From Mucilaginibacter segetis (lineage in GTDB: Bacteria; Bacteroidota; Bacteroidia; Sphingobacteriales; Sphingobacteriaceae), in NCBI RefSeq assembly GCF_016522075.1, contig NZ_JAEHFW010000003.1:248001-312000 (forward strand): 64,000 bases of DNA. The letters are read 5' to 3'. The translations under genes and the position numbers were made by a program. The notes beneath the pieces were generated by a model that saw nothing but the letters and a program-made list of their open reading frames with translations, searched no databases and had not been told where the DNA came from. Of the stretch, positions 1-8,933 are shown one piece after another (within the stretch, counting starts at the first letter, position 1; every line of letters starts with the position of its first letter).

Positions 1-932
1 TCCATATGGGTAAAGGTTTTAACAGAGCTTACCAGTTCCGATATCTGATGCGACGATTGGGTAATATCTGCTACCAATTTTTCGGCAAGCAGATAATTGT
101 TCATCCATTTAAGTACCACGTTTAACTGTGGGGCGGGCGTGCAACTGCTTAAATGCTCCATATCCGCGGGGGTAAAGCCGAAACCCGCAAAATTCTCAGC
201 CATATCCAACTCGCTGATATCGTGGTCAAGCAGCCAGTCGGTAAGTTCGTCTTCCCGGTCGGCCATTTGCAGCATACTTAAAACCGGCTGATTAGTATCA
301 GTAAGTTTATGTTGCAAAATATGGTGTATCCTGTCAATTTTTTCGGGAAGAATGTTAAGCCCGGCTGTGGCTTTAAACATATCGGGCATACGTTGTATCC
401 TGTCTTTTAAAGCCGAGGCGCCCCGGTTAATGGCCGCCGCAGGGTTATTCAGTTCATGTGCCAGCCCGGCAGATAGCTTACCCAGGGCAAACATTTTTTC
501 GTTTTGTTGTTGCAGGGAGGTAAAATCGCGTACGCGGCTGGTCATAATATGCACTAATGCTTCCGTAAGCTCATAATGTAATTTTATTCCGGCGTTTACT
601 TTATCGGCAGCGCACTTAAATATCCTTGCTTTTTTTACACATTCGCCATAGCCAATAGCCTTGTTGGCCCTTGAAAAAGGAAGATAGCCGGATATGCCAT
701 CCTTATCCACAACGGTTATCTCGCGCAATTTGCCGTTTTGTACAGCGCACATGCGTATTCGTCCTTCCAAAATAATAAAGGTATTATTAATCGGGTCGCC
801 GGTGTTAAAAAGCCTTTCGCCTTCTTCCAGTTCAATTACAACACCTTCATTAATAAACCATTGTAACTGATCAATAGGTACATCTTTCAGAGCAGGTATG
901 GCCTTTAGTTGTTGGGGCGTTAGGTTATTCAT
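1..932 (-). CDS. Cyclic-nucleotide-binding-domain sensor histidine kinase (C-terminus beyond window edge)
   Basis: Open frame on the minus strand from the ATG at 932 to the window edge, 310 codons visible. Residues 20-125 look like a Crp-type cNMP-binding domain: a beta-roll with FNTGDPINNTFIILEGRIRM near 42-61. A linker follows, then a HisKA dimerisation segment with the H-box GKLSAGLAHELNNPAAA, putting the phospho-acceptor at His159. The ATPase domain must lie outside the window. There is no signal peptide or membrane segment, so this is a soluble kinase. The domain suggests a nucleotide or small-ligand input, but the ligand is not visible. It is divergent from the LOV kinase at 1026. A TATATTTG box lies at 975-982 on this strand. 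Confidence 0.85.
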   Translation of the reverse strand, partial: MNNLTPQQLKAIPALKDVPIDQLQWFINEGVVIELEEGERLFNTGDPINNTFIILEGRIRMCAVQNGKLREITVVDKDGISGYLPFSRANKAIGYGECVKKARIFKCAADKVNAGIKLHYELTEALVHIMTSRVRDFTSLQQQNEKMFALGKLSAGLAHELNNPAAAINRGASALKDRIQRMPDMFKATAGLNILPEKIDRIHHILQHKLTDTNQPVLSMLQMADREDELTDWLLDHDISELDMAENFAGFGFTPADMEHLSSCTPAPQLNVVLKWMNNYLLAEKLVADITQSSHQISELVSSVKTFTHM

Positions 933-974
933 TTTTAAGGCAAATAAGCAGGCGCATCCATTGGGCCGCCGTAT

Positions 975-982
975 CAAATATA
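975..982 (-). promoter_or_regulatory. Putative -7 promoter box (TATATTTG) for the cNMP-domain kinase
   Basis: On the minus strand this reads TATATTTG, a match to the Bacteroidota TAnnTTTG -7 element, 43 bases before the ATG at 932. No clear -33 TTTG was identified. Confidence 0.4.
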
Positions 983-1025
983 GAGTATTGTTAAAGCTAT
1001 AACAAAGTGAACAAAACAATTTGGC

Positions 1026-2624
1026 ATGAAAATTATTTTATATCTTAAAAAAAATTTTAGTACAACATTGGACAATTTTAATAAAGGCGAATTCTCATTT
1101 TCGGAAGGGACTATAGAACAAGACCTTAATCTTTTAGTTAGGGCGCTAAACGCCTCAATTTCAGGCATTATTTTAACTGATAACCGCCAGCCGGACAATC
1201 CTATTATTTACTGTAACAGTGCATTTGAAAAAATATCGGGCTACAAACGCCGTGATATTATAGGACATAATTGTCGGTTTTTGCAGAAAGATGACCGTAA
1301 CCAAAGGCAACGTTTGCAACTAAGGGAAGCCATTGAAAAGGGAATTTCTTGTGTGGTGGAGATACGTAATTATAAAAAGGACGGTACGCTTTTCTGGAAT
1401 GAATTGTATATGTCGCCCATAAAGGATGAAAAAGGCAATGTCAACTATTTTATTGGTGTACAGAACGATATTACACGCAGAAAAAAAGCTGAACTGGAGC
1501 TGCGCAGTAATAACGAATTAATGGAAAGGCGTATAGAAGAACGTACGCAAAGCCTTAAAGAGAGTGAAGACTACCTGGCCAGTATTGTGCAAACTGTTCG
1601 CGAAAGCCTTATTGTACTGGATAAAGATTTTAGAGTATTAAGTGTAAATGAACATTTTTTAAAGGTTTTTAAAGTTAATAAGGAAGAAACCGAAGGTAAA
1701 ATGCTTTACGACCTGGGTAACCGCCAATGGGATATTCCTTTATTAAGGGAACTGCTCGAAAATATATTGCCTACCAATAATCCGGTTGAGGAGTTTGAGG
1801 TTGAGCATGATTTCCCACATATAGGCAAAAAATTAATGTTGCTGAATGCCCATCGGATAGAGCTTGAAGGGCAGTTTAAAGACCGTATATTGTTAGCTAT
1901 TGAAGATATTACCGACAGGCGCGAAATAGAAAGACGTAAGGATGATTTTCTGTCGATTGCCAGTCACGAACTGAAAACACCGCTTACTACCATAAAAGGG
2001 TATGTGCAAATGATGCAGCGTATAATACCTAAGGATGCTGAGGAGAAATTCAGATCGTTACTGAATAAAACAAGTGTTTATATTGAGCGGCTTAACCACC
2101 TTATTGCAGAACTGCTTGATGTATCAAAAATTCAGACCGGAAATATTGAGCTGCATAAAGAGGTATTTGATTTTGATAAAATGGTACATGAAACAGTGGA
2201 GCACATTCAATCTGCAACAAAAACGCATCAGATTGTAGTAAAAGGCAGTGCTACCAATAGTTTTTCGGGCGATGAGTCAAACATTATACAGGTGGTAAAC
2301 AACCTGTTATCTAACGCAATAAAATATTCACCTGATGAAAAAGAGGTGGTAGTTTATCTTTCAAAAGTGAGTGATTACCTTAAACTTTCGGTTACAGACT
2401 TCGGAATGGGTATTAGTATGGAGAATCAGAAGAGGATCTTTGAGCGGTTTTATCGTGTAGGGGAGATACAGCAGCAATTTCCGGGAATGGGGATTGGCTT
2501 GTACGTTTGTGAACAGGTGATAAAAAACCACGGCGGCTCATTGTGGGTAGAGAGCGAACCGGGCAAAGGTTCTACCTTTAGCTTTACATTACCGCTTAAT
2601 GAAAGGGTGGGTAATGCTGAATAA
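1026..2624 (+). CDS. LOV-domain (blue-light) sensor histidine kinase
   Basis: A soluble 532-residue kinase. Residues 40-150 form a LOV domain with the photoactive-cysteine motif GHNCRFLQ (Cys83). The expected flavin contacts are also present: Asn115 and Asn125 in the NYKKDGTLFWNE stretch and the signalling glutamine Gln146 in FIGVQNDIT. A coiled linker (150-180) leads to a second PAS domain (about 183-297), then HisKA with SIASHELKTPL (His314) and a HATPase_c domain with N-box NNLLSNAIKY, DFGMGIS and GMGIGLYV. By family knowledge the LOV cysteine forms a light-driven adduct with FMN and modulates kinase activity. The stop overlaps the start of the receiver gene downstream, so the pair is almost surely one operon. 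The ATG at 1026 has no Shine-Dalgarno, as usual in this phylum. Confidence 0.92.
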   Translation: MKIILYLKKNFSTTLDNFNKGEFSFSEGTIEQDLNLLVRALNASISGIILTDNRQPDNPIIYCNSAFEKISGYKRRDIIGHNCRFLQKDDRNQRQRLQLREAIEKGISCVVEIRNYKKDGTLFWNELYMSPIKDEKGNVNYFIGVQNDITRRKKAELELRSNNELMERRIEERTQSLKESEDYLASIVQTVRESLIVLDKDFRVLSVNEHFLKVFKVNKEETEGKMLYDLGNRQWDIPLLRELLENILPTNNPVEEFEVEHDFPHIGKKLMLLNAHRIELEGQFKDRILLAIEDITDRREIERRKDDFLSIASHELKTPLTTIKGYVQMMQRIIPKDAEEKFRSLLNKTSVYIERLNHLIAELLDVSKIQTGNIELHKEVFDFDKMVHETVEHIQSATKTHQIVVKGSATNSFSGDESNIIQVVNNLLSNAIKYSPDEKEVVVYLSKVSDYLKLSVTDFGMGISMENQKRIFERFYRVGEIQQQFPGMGIGLYVCEQVIKNHGGSLWVESEPGKGSTFSFTLPLNERVGNAE

Positions 2625-2976
2625 AACAATACTTGTTTGTGATGATGATGAAGGTATACTGGATATGTTGGAGATTGTTTTGGAAGATGCCGGTTACCAT
2701 GTTATAGTTGTTAGCAACAGCCTTAAGATATACGAGGCTATTGATAAACAAAAGCCCGATCTGGTATTGCTTGATCTATGGATGCCCGTATTATCAGGCG
2801 ATCAGGTGTTACGTACATTGCGTAAAAATCCGGAAACTGATAAACTACCGGTAATAATAATCTCTGCCAGCAGGGAAGGTAAACATATTGCGGATGAAGC
2901 GGGGGCTAATGGGTTTATTGCCAAACCATTTGATCTGGATCAGCTGGTGAACGATGTGCAAAAGCTGGCATCGTAA
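2614..2976 (+). CDS. Single-domain response regulator (CheY-like)
   Basis: A 120-residue receiver domain with no output domain: acidic pocket DDD at 10-12, phospho-acceptor Asp54 in LLDLWMPVLSG, conserved Ser in IIISAS and Lys in FIAKPFD. The start at 2614 is inside the last codons of the LOV kinase (ATG overlaps ...GCTGAATAA), giving translational coupling. An ATG at 2599 would add five residues, but receivers usually begin just before the ILVCDDD strand, so 2614 is preferred. As the last gene of the pair it is the likely phosphoryl acceptor of the LOV kinase. With no DNA-binding domain it presumably acts by protein contact or in a phosphorelay. Confidence 0.88.
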   Translation: MLNKTILVCDDDEGILDMLEIVLEDAGYHVIVVSNSLKIYEAIDKQKPDLVLLDLWMPVLSGDQVLRTLRKNPETDKLPVIIISASREGKHIADEAGANGFIAKPFDLDQLVNDVQKLAS

Positions 2977-2986
2977 CTACCACTTA

Positions 2987-3517
2987 TTACCAGCCCACAT
3001 AATCCGGGGGCTTAATACCTTTTAAACGCAGGTAAACAATTAGCTGTCCTAAATGGTGGGTTTGATGGTCATGCATTAATATAAGTATTTGCCTGCGGGT
3101 AAGCGGTCCGGCAAAAAACGATACTTTTTCGTTGAGCTGGGCAGGCGAAAGCGTGTAATGTGCTTTTAAGCCGTAATCATAAGCATCCGCAATTATTTTA
3201 ATTACATCGGCTTTATTTAATTTAACGGCATCAGGCTTTGCTTTGGGCACATCAACCTTAAGGTATGATGATACCAGCCATTTCATATTATCAGCAATAT
3301 GCAAAAGCTGTTCTTTAAAACTCATTTCCTCGGCAACGGGTTTAAAATCGTAATCTTTTTCGGGCATTAATTCTGCCATTTTTAATGCATAAGCCTTACT
3401 GTTTGCCCATTTGCGGGCAAGTTCTGTTTCCAGGCTATCGGTAGTACGGGCTTTAACCGAACACAATGCAGTGATAAATAATATAAATGTGAGTATAAAA
3501 GATCGGATAATTTTCAT
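2987..3517 (-). CDS. Secreted DinB-superfamily protein
   Basis: A 176-residue protein with an N-terminal signal peptide (hydrophobic residues 5-20, cleavage probably near residue 23). The body is a DinB-like four-helix bundle with histidines placed like the family's metal triad: His73 in LLHIADN and His149/His153 in HDHQTHHLGQ. DinB relatives in Bacillus are thiol-dependent transferases or have unknown function. An exported version is less common, and its substrate cannot be read from sequence. It converges on the LOV-kinase operon, with only 10 bases between the stops. Confidence 0.8.
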   Translation of the reverse strand: MKIIRSFILTFILFITALCSVKARTTDSLETELARKWANSKAYALKMAELMPEKDYDFKPVAEEMSFKEQLLHIADNMKWLVSSYLKVDVPKAKPDAVKLNKADVIKIIADAYDYGLKAHYTLSPAQLNEKVSFFAGPLTRRQILILMHDHQTHHLGQLIVYLRLKGIKPPDYVGW

Positions 3518-3587
3518 AGTAAATAGCCGGTTAAAGCAGGCGTTTATACCATGAAGATATCATTTTTTTTATCATACTGTGCAGTAC

Positions 3588-4016
3588 CTAATTAAAATCA
3601 GAAGTAGATAACACCACTATACTACCCGGATATTGCAGGTTCGATTCATTTTCCGCGGTTATAAAAACCCGTTTAGCCTTAAAAGGAGAAATGGTAGATA
3701 ACGAACCTTCCAGATCATCAGAGAAAAAACCACTGCTGCTTTTTAACCTGCCCAGATTTTTAATGCCGTTATTTTCTGTCTCCATCCAAACAACGTATAA
3801 TTTACGTTCGGGTTGTAAGCGCGAAGGTTTTGCCAAGTTATTCACCTTTACATTAACCGAGTAATTGCCGTTATCATCCTTATCTATTTTTACCCGCCCT
3901 TCGGCAGCAGGTACTACTGTAGACTTTTGAAAAGTTATTTTTTTAGAGCATGAAGTAAGCGTAAATAATATGAACAGCGTACAAAGTATTGATCTTGTGA
4001 TTTTTAATTGAAGCAT
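3588..4016 (-). CDS. Hypothetical lipoprotein
   Basis: A 142-residue protein with a lipoprotein signal (hydrophobic stretch then LTSC, lipidated Cys near residue 23). The mature part is beta-rich and has no recognised family. It mentions no catalytic motif, and a segment near KLYVVWMETENNGIKNLG resembles extracellular beta-sandwich proteins. It probably sits in the inner leaflet of the outer membrane or in the periplasm. It lies 70 bases upstream (in the minus direction) of the DinB-like gene and may be co-transcribed with it. Confidence 0.72.
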   Translation of the reverse strand: MLQLKITRSILCTLFILFTLTSCSKKITFQKSTVVPAAEGRVKIDKDDNGNYSVNVKVNNLAKPSRLQPERKLYVVWMETENNGIKNLGRLKSSSGFFSDDLEGSLSTISPFKAKRVFITAENESNLQYPGSIVVLSTSDFN

Positions 4017-4370
4017 TTTATTATAAGGTAATTAGAATTAAGCATTGATATGCGTATATATAATTATATTATAAAGACATTCATATTGCTTAATTGTTTG
4101 TAAAAAGGGTATAACATTATGGCATATACCCCAATAAAACATAAACCAGCGGTTTATAAAACGCGATAGACGAGGACGGGAGAATCATCAACATTAGCCT
4201 AATATCCGTGCGGATAAATTCAATAATAGGAAACAAGCCATCTATACCACTATAGGCACAGTGCATAACAGTTGATAAGGTCTAAACTCTTATTTTAGTC
4301 TCTTAAGAAATTATCTTTATCCTGTTTATATGCCGGAGGTAACTTCTGCCAATTTACCTGACCAATTAGT
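4017..4370. other. Intergenic region between divergent genes, nothing recognised
   Basis: An AT-rich 354-base gap separating the lipoprotein (minus) from the GH78 gene (plus). No ORF, RNA or perfect TAnnTTTG box was found. TATCTTTA near 4314 is only a 7/8 match. Confidence 0.5.
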
Positions 4371-6725
4371 ATGAGACATCTTTTTATTTTTTTTGTAATT
4401 TCCTGTTTAGGGATCAGTAATACAGGTTACGCACAATCCTATAGTGCGCCAAATAATGAAAGGCCGTGGAACGCCCAGTGGATAACTACGCAGAGTGATA
4501 CGGGTACTAACTACGGCATTTTTTATTTCCGCAAAAGTGTAGAACTGGCAAAAAAACCTACTTCGTTCATTGTTCATGTATCGGCAGATAACAGGTACAA
4601 ATTGTATGTTAATGGTGCGCTGGTTTCCTTAGGGCCCGCACGTGGCGATACCTATTACTGGAACTATGAAACGGTTGATCTTGCGCCGTATTTAACAGCC
4701 GGCAACAATTTGATATCGGCATTAGTTTGGAACGAGGCGCAGTACCGTCCCGAAGCGCAGATCACCGTGCGAACCGCTTTTATTTTACAGGGAGATTCCC
4801 CGGCCGAAGAAATATTAAATACCAACAACACGTGGAAATCTATCCGCGATTATGGGCATGTACCCGTGCCGGGTTTCTTTTTTGCAGCCACCAAAGGCGA
4901 AATGGTAGTAATGGACCGTACTATTAAGGGCGATTGGAAAGCCGCCAATTTTAATGACAGCGCATGGCAAAAGGCCGCAGTGTTATTTGATGGTAAGCTT
5001 AAGGGCATGTCTGACGGTTTAGCGTGGGAACTGGTGCCTTCATCTATTCCGCCTATGGAACTTAAATATCAGCGTATCCCTAAACTACGTATAGCAACCG
5101 GCATGTCGGTTCCGGCAGATTTTCCTGCAAAAAAGGTAGCTGTTACAGTTCCCGCAAATACCACAGTTACTTTACTGCTCGATCAAACTTATGAAACAAA
5201 CGCCTACGTAACTTTAAATTTTAGCGGCGGCAAAGGTGCGGGTATTTCAATAGGCTACGCCGAGTCGCTTTACGAAAAGGGCAGTAACGGTACACGCAAA
5301 GGCAATCGTAATGAGGTGGATGGAAAAGTGTTTGTTGGGCGGATAGACAGCCTGCTGGCCGATGGAAGTGAAGAACAGTCATATACTACCCTTAACTTCC
5401 GTACTTATCGTTACATACGCCTTATTGTGCATACCCAAAACGATCCGTTAGTAATTAATGATATATACGGTACGTTTACCGCGTATCCTTTTAAGCAAAC
5501 CGCGGTTTTTAACACCGATGATACCGAAATAACAAAGATGCTGGATATTGGCTGGCGCACCGCACGGTTAAATGCCTGGGAAACCTATACCGATTGCCCT
5601 TATTACGAGCAATTGCAATACATTGGAGATACCCGTATACAGGCCATGATATCATACTACTACAGTGGCGACGACCGGCTGGCGCGTAATGCTATTAACC
5701 TGATGGATCACTCCCGCTTAACCGAGGGGGTTACACTTAGTCGTTATCCTACGCATAGCACACAGATCATATCTACATTTTCGCTGTGGTATATAGGTAT
5801 GCTGCACGATTACTGGATGTACCGGAATGATAACGATTTTATAAAAAGCAAACTAACCGGGGAGCGGGCCGTATTAGAATTCTTCAGTAAATTTCAGCAA
5901 GCAGACGGTTCCCTGAAAAACCTGCCCTACTGGACATTTGTTGACTGGGCGGGAGATATGGGCTGGGGACCTAAAGGTAAAGATGGCAGCGCGGCTATTT
6001 ACGATTTGCAGTTACTTTGGGCATACGAGTGGGCTGCACAAATGGAAGCGAAAATTGGTTTGCAGGTTTATGCTGATCTGTATAACCAAAAGGCTGCGCA
6101 GTTAAAGGCCACCATCAAACGTAAATATTGGGATCCGGCTAAAAAGCTTTATGCTGATACCGAAGAGAAAAAGGGATATTCCCAACACGCCAATTCATTG
6201 GCTATACTCACCGGTGTAGTAAACGATGCCGATATGGCTGCCGTAGCACACAATATGCTTACGGACACCACTTTAACGCAATGTACCGTATACTTTAAAT
6301 ATTACCTGCATCAGGCACTGGTAAAGGCAGGTTTAGGCAACGATTATATGAATTGGTTGGGTATCTGGCGCGATAACATCAAAATGGGTCTTACCACCTG
6401 GGCCGAATACTCCGACCTGGAGACCACCCGGTCTGATTGCCATGCCTGGGGTGCAAGTCCTAATATTGAATTTTTCAGAACAGTATTAGGGATAGATAGT
6501 TATGCTCCGGGGTTCAGTAAAATAAAGATTGAGCCTCATTTGGGAACAATAACTAAAGTTAGCGGAGAGATACCTCACCCTGATGGTAAAGTTGCGGTGA
6601 GCTACCTGTTAAGCAAAGGTAAATGGAACATCAGCATCAGTCTGCCACAAAGTACAACAGGCATATTCATCTGGAAGGGGAAAACGTATTCACTTAAAGC
6701 AGGTGCAAATTCATTGGTGATATAG
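4371..6725 (+). CDS. GH78-type alpha-L-rhamnosidase-like glycoside hydrolase
   Basis: A 784-residue secreted enzyme with a signal peptide ending near GYAQ (residue 22). N-terminal beta-sandwich domains (about 30-370) are followed by an (alpha/alpha)6 barrel (about 385-700) and a C-terminal beta domain. The barrel begins with TDCPYYEQLQYIGDTRIQ, which corresponds to the GH78 DCPxRxExxGWxGD acid-catalyst motif in a variant form. A second acidic site appears in TTWAEYSD. The variant motif is shared by a Bacteroidota subgroup annotated as rhamnosidase, but the true glycan is unproven. It is a monocistronic gene without SusC/SusD neighbours, so it is not in a classical polysaccharide utilisation locus. 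Confidence 0.82.
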   Translation: MRHLFIFFVISCLGISNTGYAQSYSAPNNERPWNAQWITTQSDTGTNYGIFYFRKSVELAKKPTSFIVHVSADNRYKLYVNGALVSLGPARGDTYYWNYETVDLAPYLTAGNNLISALVWNEAQYRPEAQITVRTAFILQGDSPAEEILNTNNTWKSIRDYGHVPVPGFFFAATKGEMVVMDRTIKGDWKAANFNDSAWQKAAVLFDGKLKGMSDGLAWELVPSSIPPMELKYQRIPKLRIATGMSVPADFPAKKVAVTVPANTTVTLLLDQTYETNAYVTLNFSGGKGAGISIGYAESLYEKGSNGTRKGNRNEVDGKVFVGRIDSLLADGSEEQSYTTLNFRTYRYIRLIVHTQNDPLVINDIYGTFTAYPFKQTAVFNTDDTEITKMLDIGWRTARLNAWETYTDCPYYEQLQYIGDTRIQAMISYYYSGDDRLARNAINLMDHSRLTEGVTLSRYPTHSTQIISTFSLWYIGMLHDYWMYRNDNDFIKSKLTGERAVLEFFSKFQQADGSLKNLPYWTFVDWAGDMGWGPKGKDGSAAIYDLQLLWAYEWAAQMEAKIGLQVYADLYNQKAAQLKATIKRKYWDPAKKLYADTEEKKGYSQHANSLAILTGVVNDADMAAVAHNMLTDTTLTQCTVYFKYYLHQALVKAGLGNDYMNWLGIWRDNIKMGLTTWAEYSDLETTRSDCHAWGASPNIEFFRTVLGIDSYAPGFSKIKIEPHLGTITKVSGEIPHPDGKVAVSYLLSKGKWNISISLPQSTTGIFIWKGKTYSLKAGANSLVI

Positions 6726-6858
6726 TGTTGCAGTTATGAAAATAGGGCAATACAACTTTAGGGAATGTAAATAGGTAGCGGATTTTAGGCGGCTTCGGGG
6801 ATGGTTTTAAAAACTTATTCAGGCGTTTTACGTAAAAATGTTTTAAACCCCCTGTTTT

Positions 6859-8799
6859 ATGCGCTATTTATTTGTTCTTATTTGTTTTTTTTCGTTACCG
6901 GCTTTTGCACAACAACAAGCCTCAGCATTGGCCAGTCTTAAAACAGCACCGGATAATGAAAAGGTAGCACTATATCGCACCATAGCGCAGGGATACGCTG
7001 CTACAGAACCTGATTCTGCCGTTCATTTTGCTAACGAAGGCATGCGCCTTGCCGAGCAGCGTAATGACCGTCAGGGTCAAGCTTCGTTGATGGTAACACT
7101 GGGTAATATCAACGCGCTGCACCACCATACCGAACTTGCACGTAGTTTTTATAACGAAGCACTGGGCCTGTATCGCAGGCTGCAAGATGCCGCGGGAGTT
7201 GCACACACCTACGACCAATTAGGCATATTGGACGGAAGCACGCAAAATTTTAACAAGGCTCTAAAATATTATCAGGATAGCCATGATAGCAGCGGGCTAA
7301 TTGAAACTTATGAGGGCATGGGTAAAACTGCCGAAGAAAATGGTGAGCGCGAAAAAGCACTAAGTTGGTATCTGCGCGCCCTTACCCAGTATGAACATCG
7401 CCACCACGAGCCCGAAGCCTATTTTGTACTGCTCGAAAAAATAAGTAAGCTTTACCAGGAAAAAGGTGACAGTTCCACCGCGCTGCATTACCTGGAAACG
7501 GGTATACGGAAAGGTAAAAAGCAAGGAGAACCATCAGGGGGGGTGCGTTTACTCAACGATGAAGGACATGTTTTAGCAGATGACCGGCAAATGGTTAAGG
7601 CTTTGGAAGTATATAAGCAGGCTTTGAGCGAAGCTAAGCGATATAATCAGCCTAACGAACAGGCGGAGGCATTGATAGGTATTGCAGGCGTACTTAAAAA
7701 GCAAGATGCCGGCACCAGTATACAGGATTTGGAGCAGGCGCTGAAAATTGCCCGTACCCTGCATGAGCCTAAACTGGAGGCGCGCATTTATGAAGCCCTT
7801 GCCGGTATTTATCAACAGCAAAAAAACTATAAAGAGGCTATGAGCGCCCTTACCGAAGAACACAGTTTGATTGATAGTTTGCTGGATGCTGATACTGTTA
7901 AGGAGATTGCTGCGCTGGATAGCAGTTACGTGTTAGAACGTTCGCGCGAAAAAACAAAAAACCTGGAGCAGGTAAATAGGGTGGAAAGGGCGGAACTACA
8001 TTTGGTGCTGATATTGGCTTTTGTTGTTATTGTATTTTTAGTAATACTTTGGCTGTACCTGCGCAAGGTAAAACGATTGAATGGGGAACTTAAAAAATTG
8101 AATGAAGAACTGATCAACTCTAACCGGGTGAAAGATACTTTGTTCTCGGTAGTAGGGCATGATCTGAAAGGGCCGGCAGGCAGTGCCGCTCAGTTATTCG
8201 AGATGATGGAGACAGAAGAATTTACCCCTGAAGAGATGAAAAGTATGATAGCCGAACTGCGCATACAAACAAGTGCTTCGCTCGAATTATTGAAGGCACT
8301 ATTTGAATGGGGAAAATCACAATTGCAGGGGGTTAAGGTAAATCCATCAGATTTTCAGGTTCGGCCCATTGTAGAACGCAGCATCCATTTGCTAAGTCAG
8401 CAGGCGGCGCAAAAGAATATCCGGCTTAATACCCAATTGCCATCTAAGTTAATGATACACGCCGATGCCGATCATTTTGAATTTATTGTTCGGAATTTGC
8501 TTTCAAATGCTATTAAGTTCAGTTACGAGGGAGGAGAAATAGAGGTTGCTGCTCAAACTCCTGATGCACAGGAAGTGATTTTTTCAGTAAGGGATAAGGG
8601 GGTAGGCATCAGTAAAGAGCAACAGGCAGTTTTCCTCACCAGCAACATTAAGGTAAACTATGGCACAAAAAAGGAACAAGGTAGTGGTTTGGGCCTTTTA
8701 CTTACAAAAGATTTTATTAAGGCCAACCACGGCCGTATATGGCTGGAAAGCGAAGAAGGTAAAGGCACCACTTTTTTTATAGCGATGCCGGCAGCATAA
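6859..8799 (+). CDS. TPR-sensor histidine kinase
   Basis: A 646-residue inner-membrane kinase. It has a signal peptide (1-17) and a periplasmic region of about six tetratricopeptide repeats (40-345), one transmembrane helix (381-401) and a short coiled coil. The cytoplasmic kinase has an atypical H-box, FSVVGHDLKGPAG (His434), and a HATPase_c domain with NLLSNAIKFS, DKGVGIS and GSGLGLLL. This TPR-TM-HisKA design is common in Bacteroidota and usually lacks an obvious ligand. No response regulator is adjacent. The gene is flanked by a GH78 gene 130 bases upstream and a bidirectional terminator downstream. Confidence 0.9.
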   Translation: MRYLFVLICFFSLPAFAQQQASALASLKTAPDNEKVALYRTIAQGYAATEPDSAVHFANEGMRLAEQRNDRQGQASLMVTLGNINALHHHTELARSFYNEALGLYRRLQDAAGVAHTYDQLGILDGSTQNFNKALKYYQDSHDSSGLIETYEGMGKTAEENGEREKALSWYLRALTQYEHRHHEPEAYFVLLEKISKLYQEKGDSSTALHYLETGIRKGKKQGEPSGGVRLLNDEGHVLADDRQMVKALEVYKQALSEAKRYNQPNEQAEALIGIAGVLKKQDAGTSIQDLEQALKIARTLHEPKLEARIYEALAGIYQQQKNYKEAMSALTEEHSLIDSLLDADTVKEIAALDSSYVLERSREKTKNLEQVNRVERAELHLVLILAFVVIVFLVILWLYLRKVKRLNGELKKLNEELINSNRVKDTLFSVVGHDLKGPAGSAAQLFEMMETEEFTPEEMKSMIAELRIQTSASLELLKALFEWGKSQLQGVKVNPSDFQVRPIVERSIHLLSQQAAQKNIRLNTQLPSKLMIHADADHFEFIVRNLLSNAIKFSYEGGEIEVAAQTPDAQEVIFSVRDKGVGISKEQQAVFLTSNIKVNYGTKKEQGSGLGLLLTKDFIKANHGRIWLESEEGKGTTFFIAMPAA

Positions 8800-8888
8800 A
8801 TAAGATTAATTTAAAGTATCCGGCTTTCAGATGAATTGTGGCTATTACATATAATAAGGAAGAATGGGTTTTCGCCATTGTTCCAAAT

Positions 8889-8922
8889 AATTAAAGCCGC
8901 CTTTTTGGGGCAGCTTTAATTA
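8889..8922. terminator. Bidirectional intrinsic terminator
   Basis: Inverted repeat ATTAAAGCcGCC / GGCaGCTTTAAT with a T-rich loop, between two convergent genes (the TPR kinase and the PA2169/YciF gene). It is AT-rich at the base and usable from either side. Confidence 0.6.
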
Positions 8923-8933
8923 TTATTATTATG

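Noticed and set aside
4727-4927. 66-codon frame within the GH78 gene
   Set aside because: Overlaps a strong coding region in another frame; no own signals.
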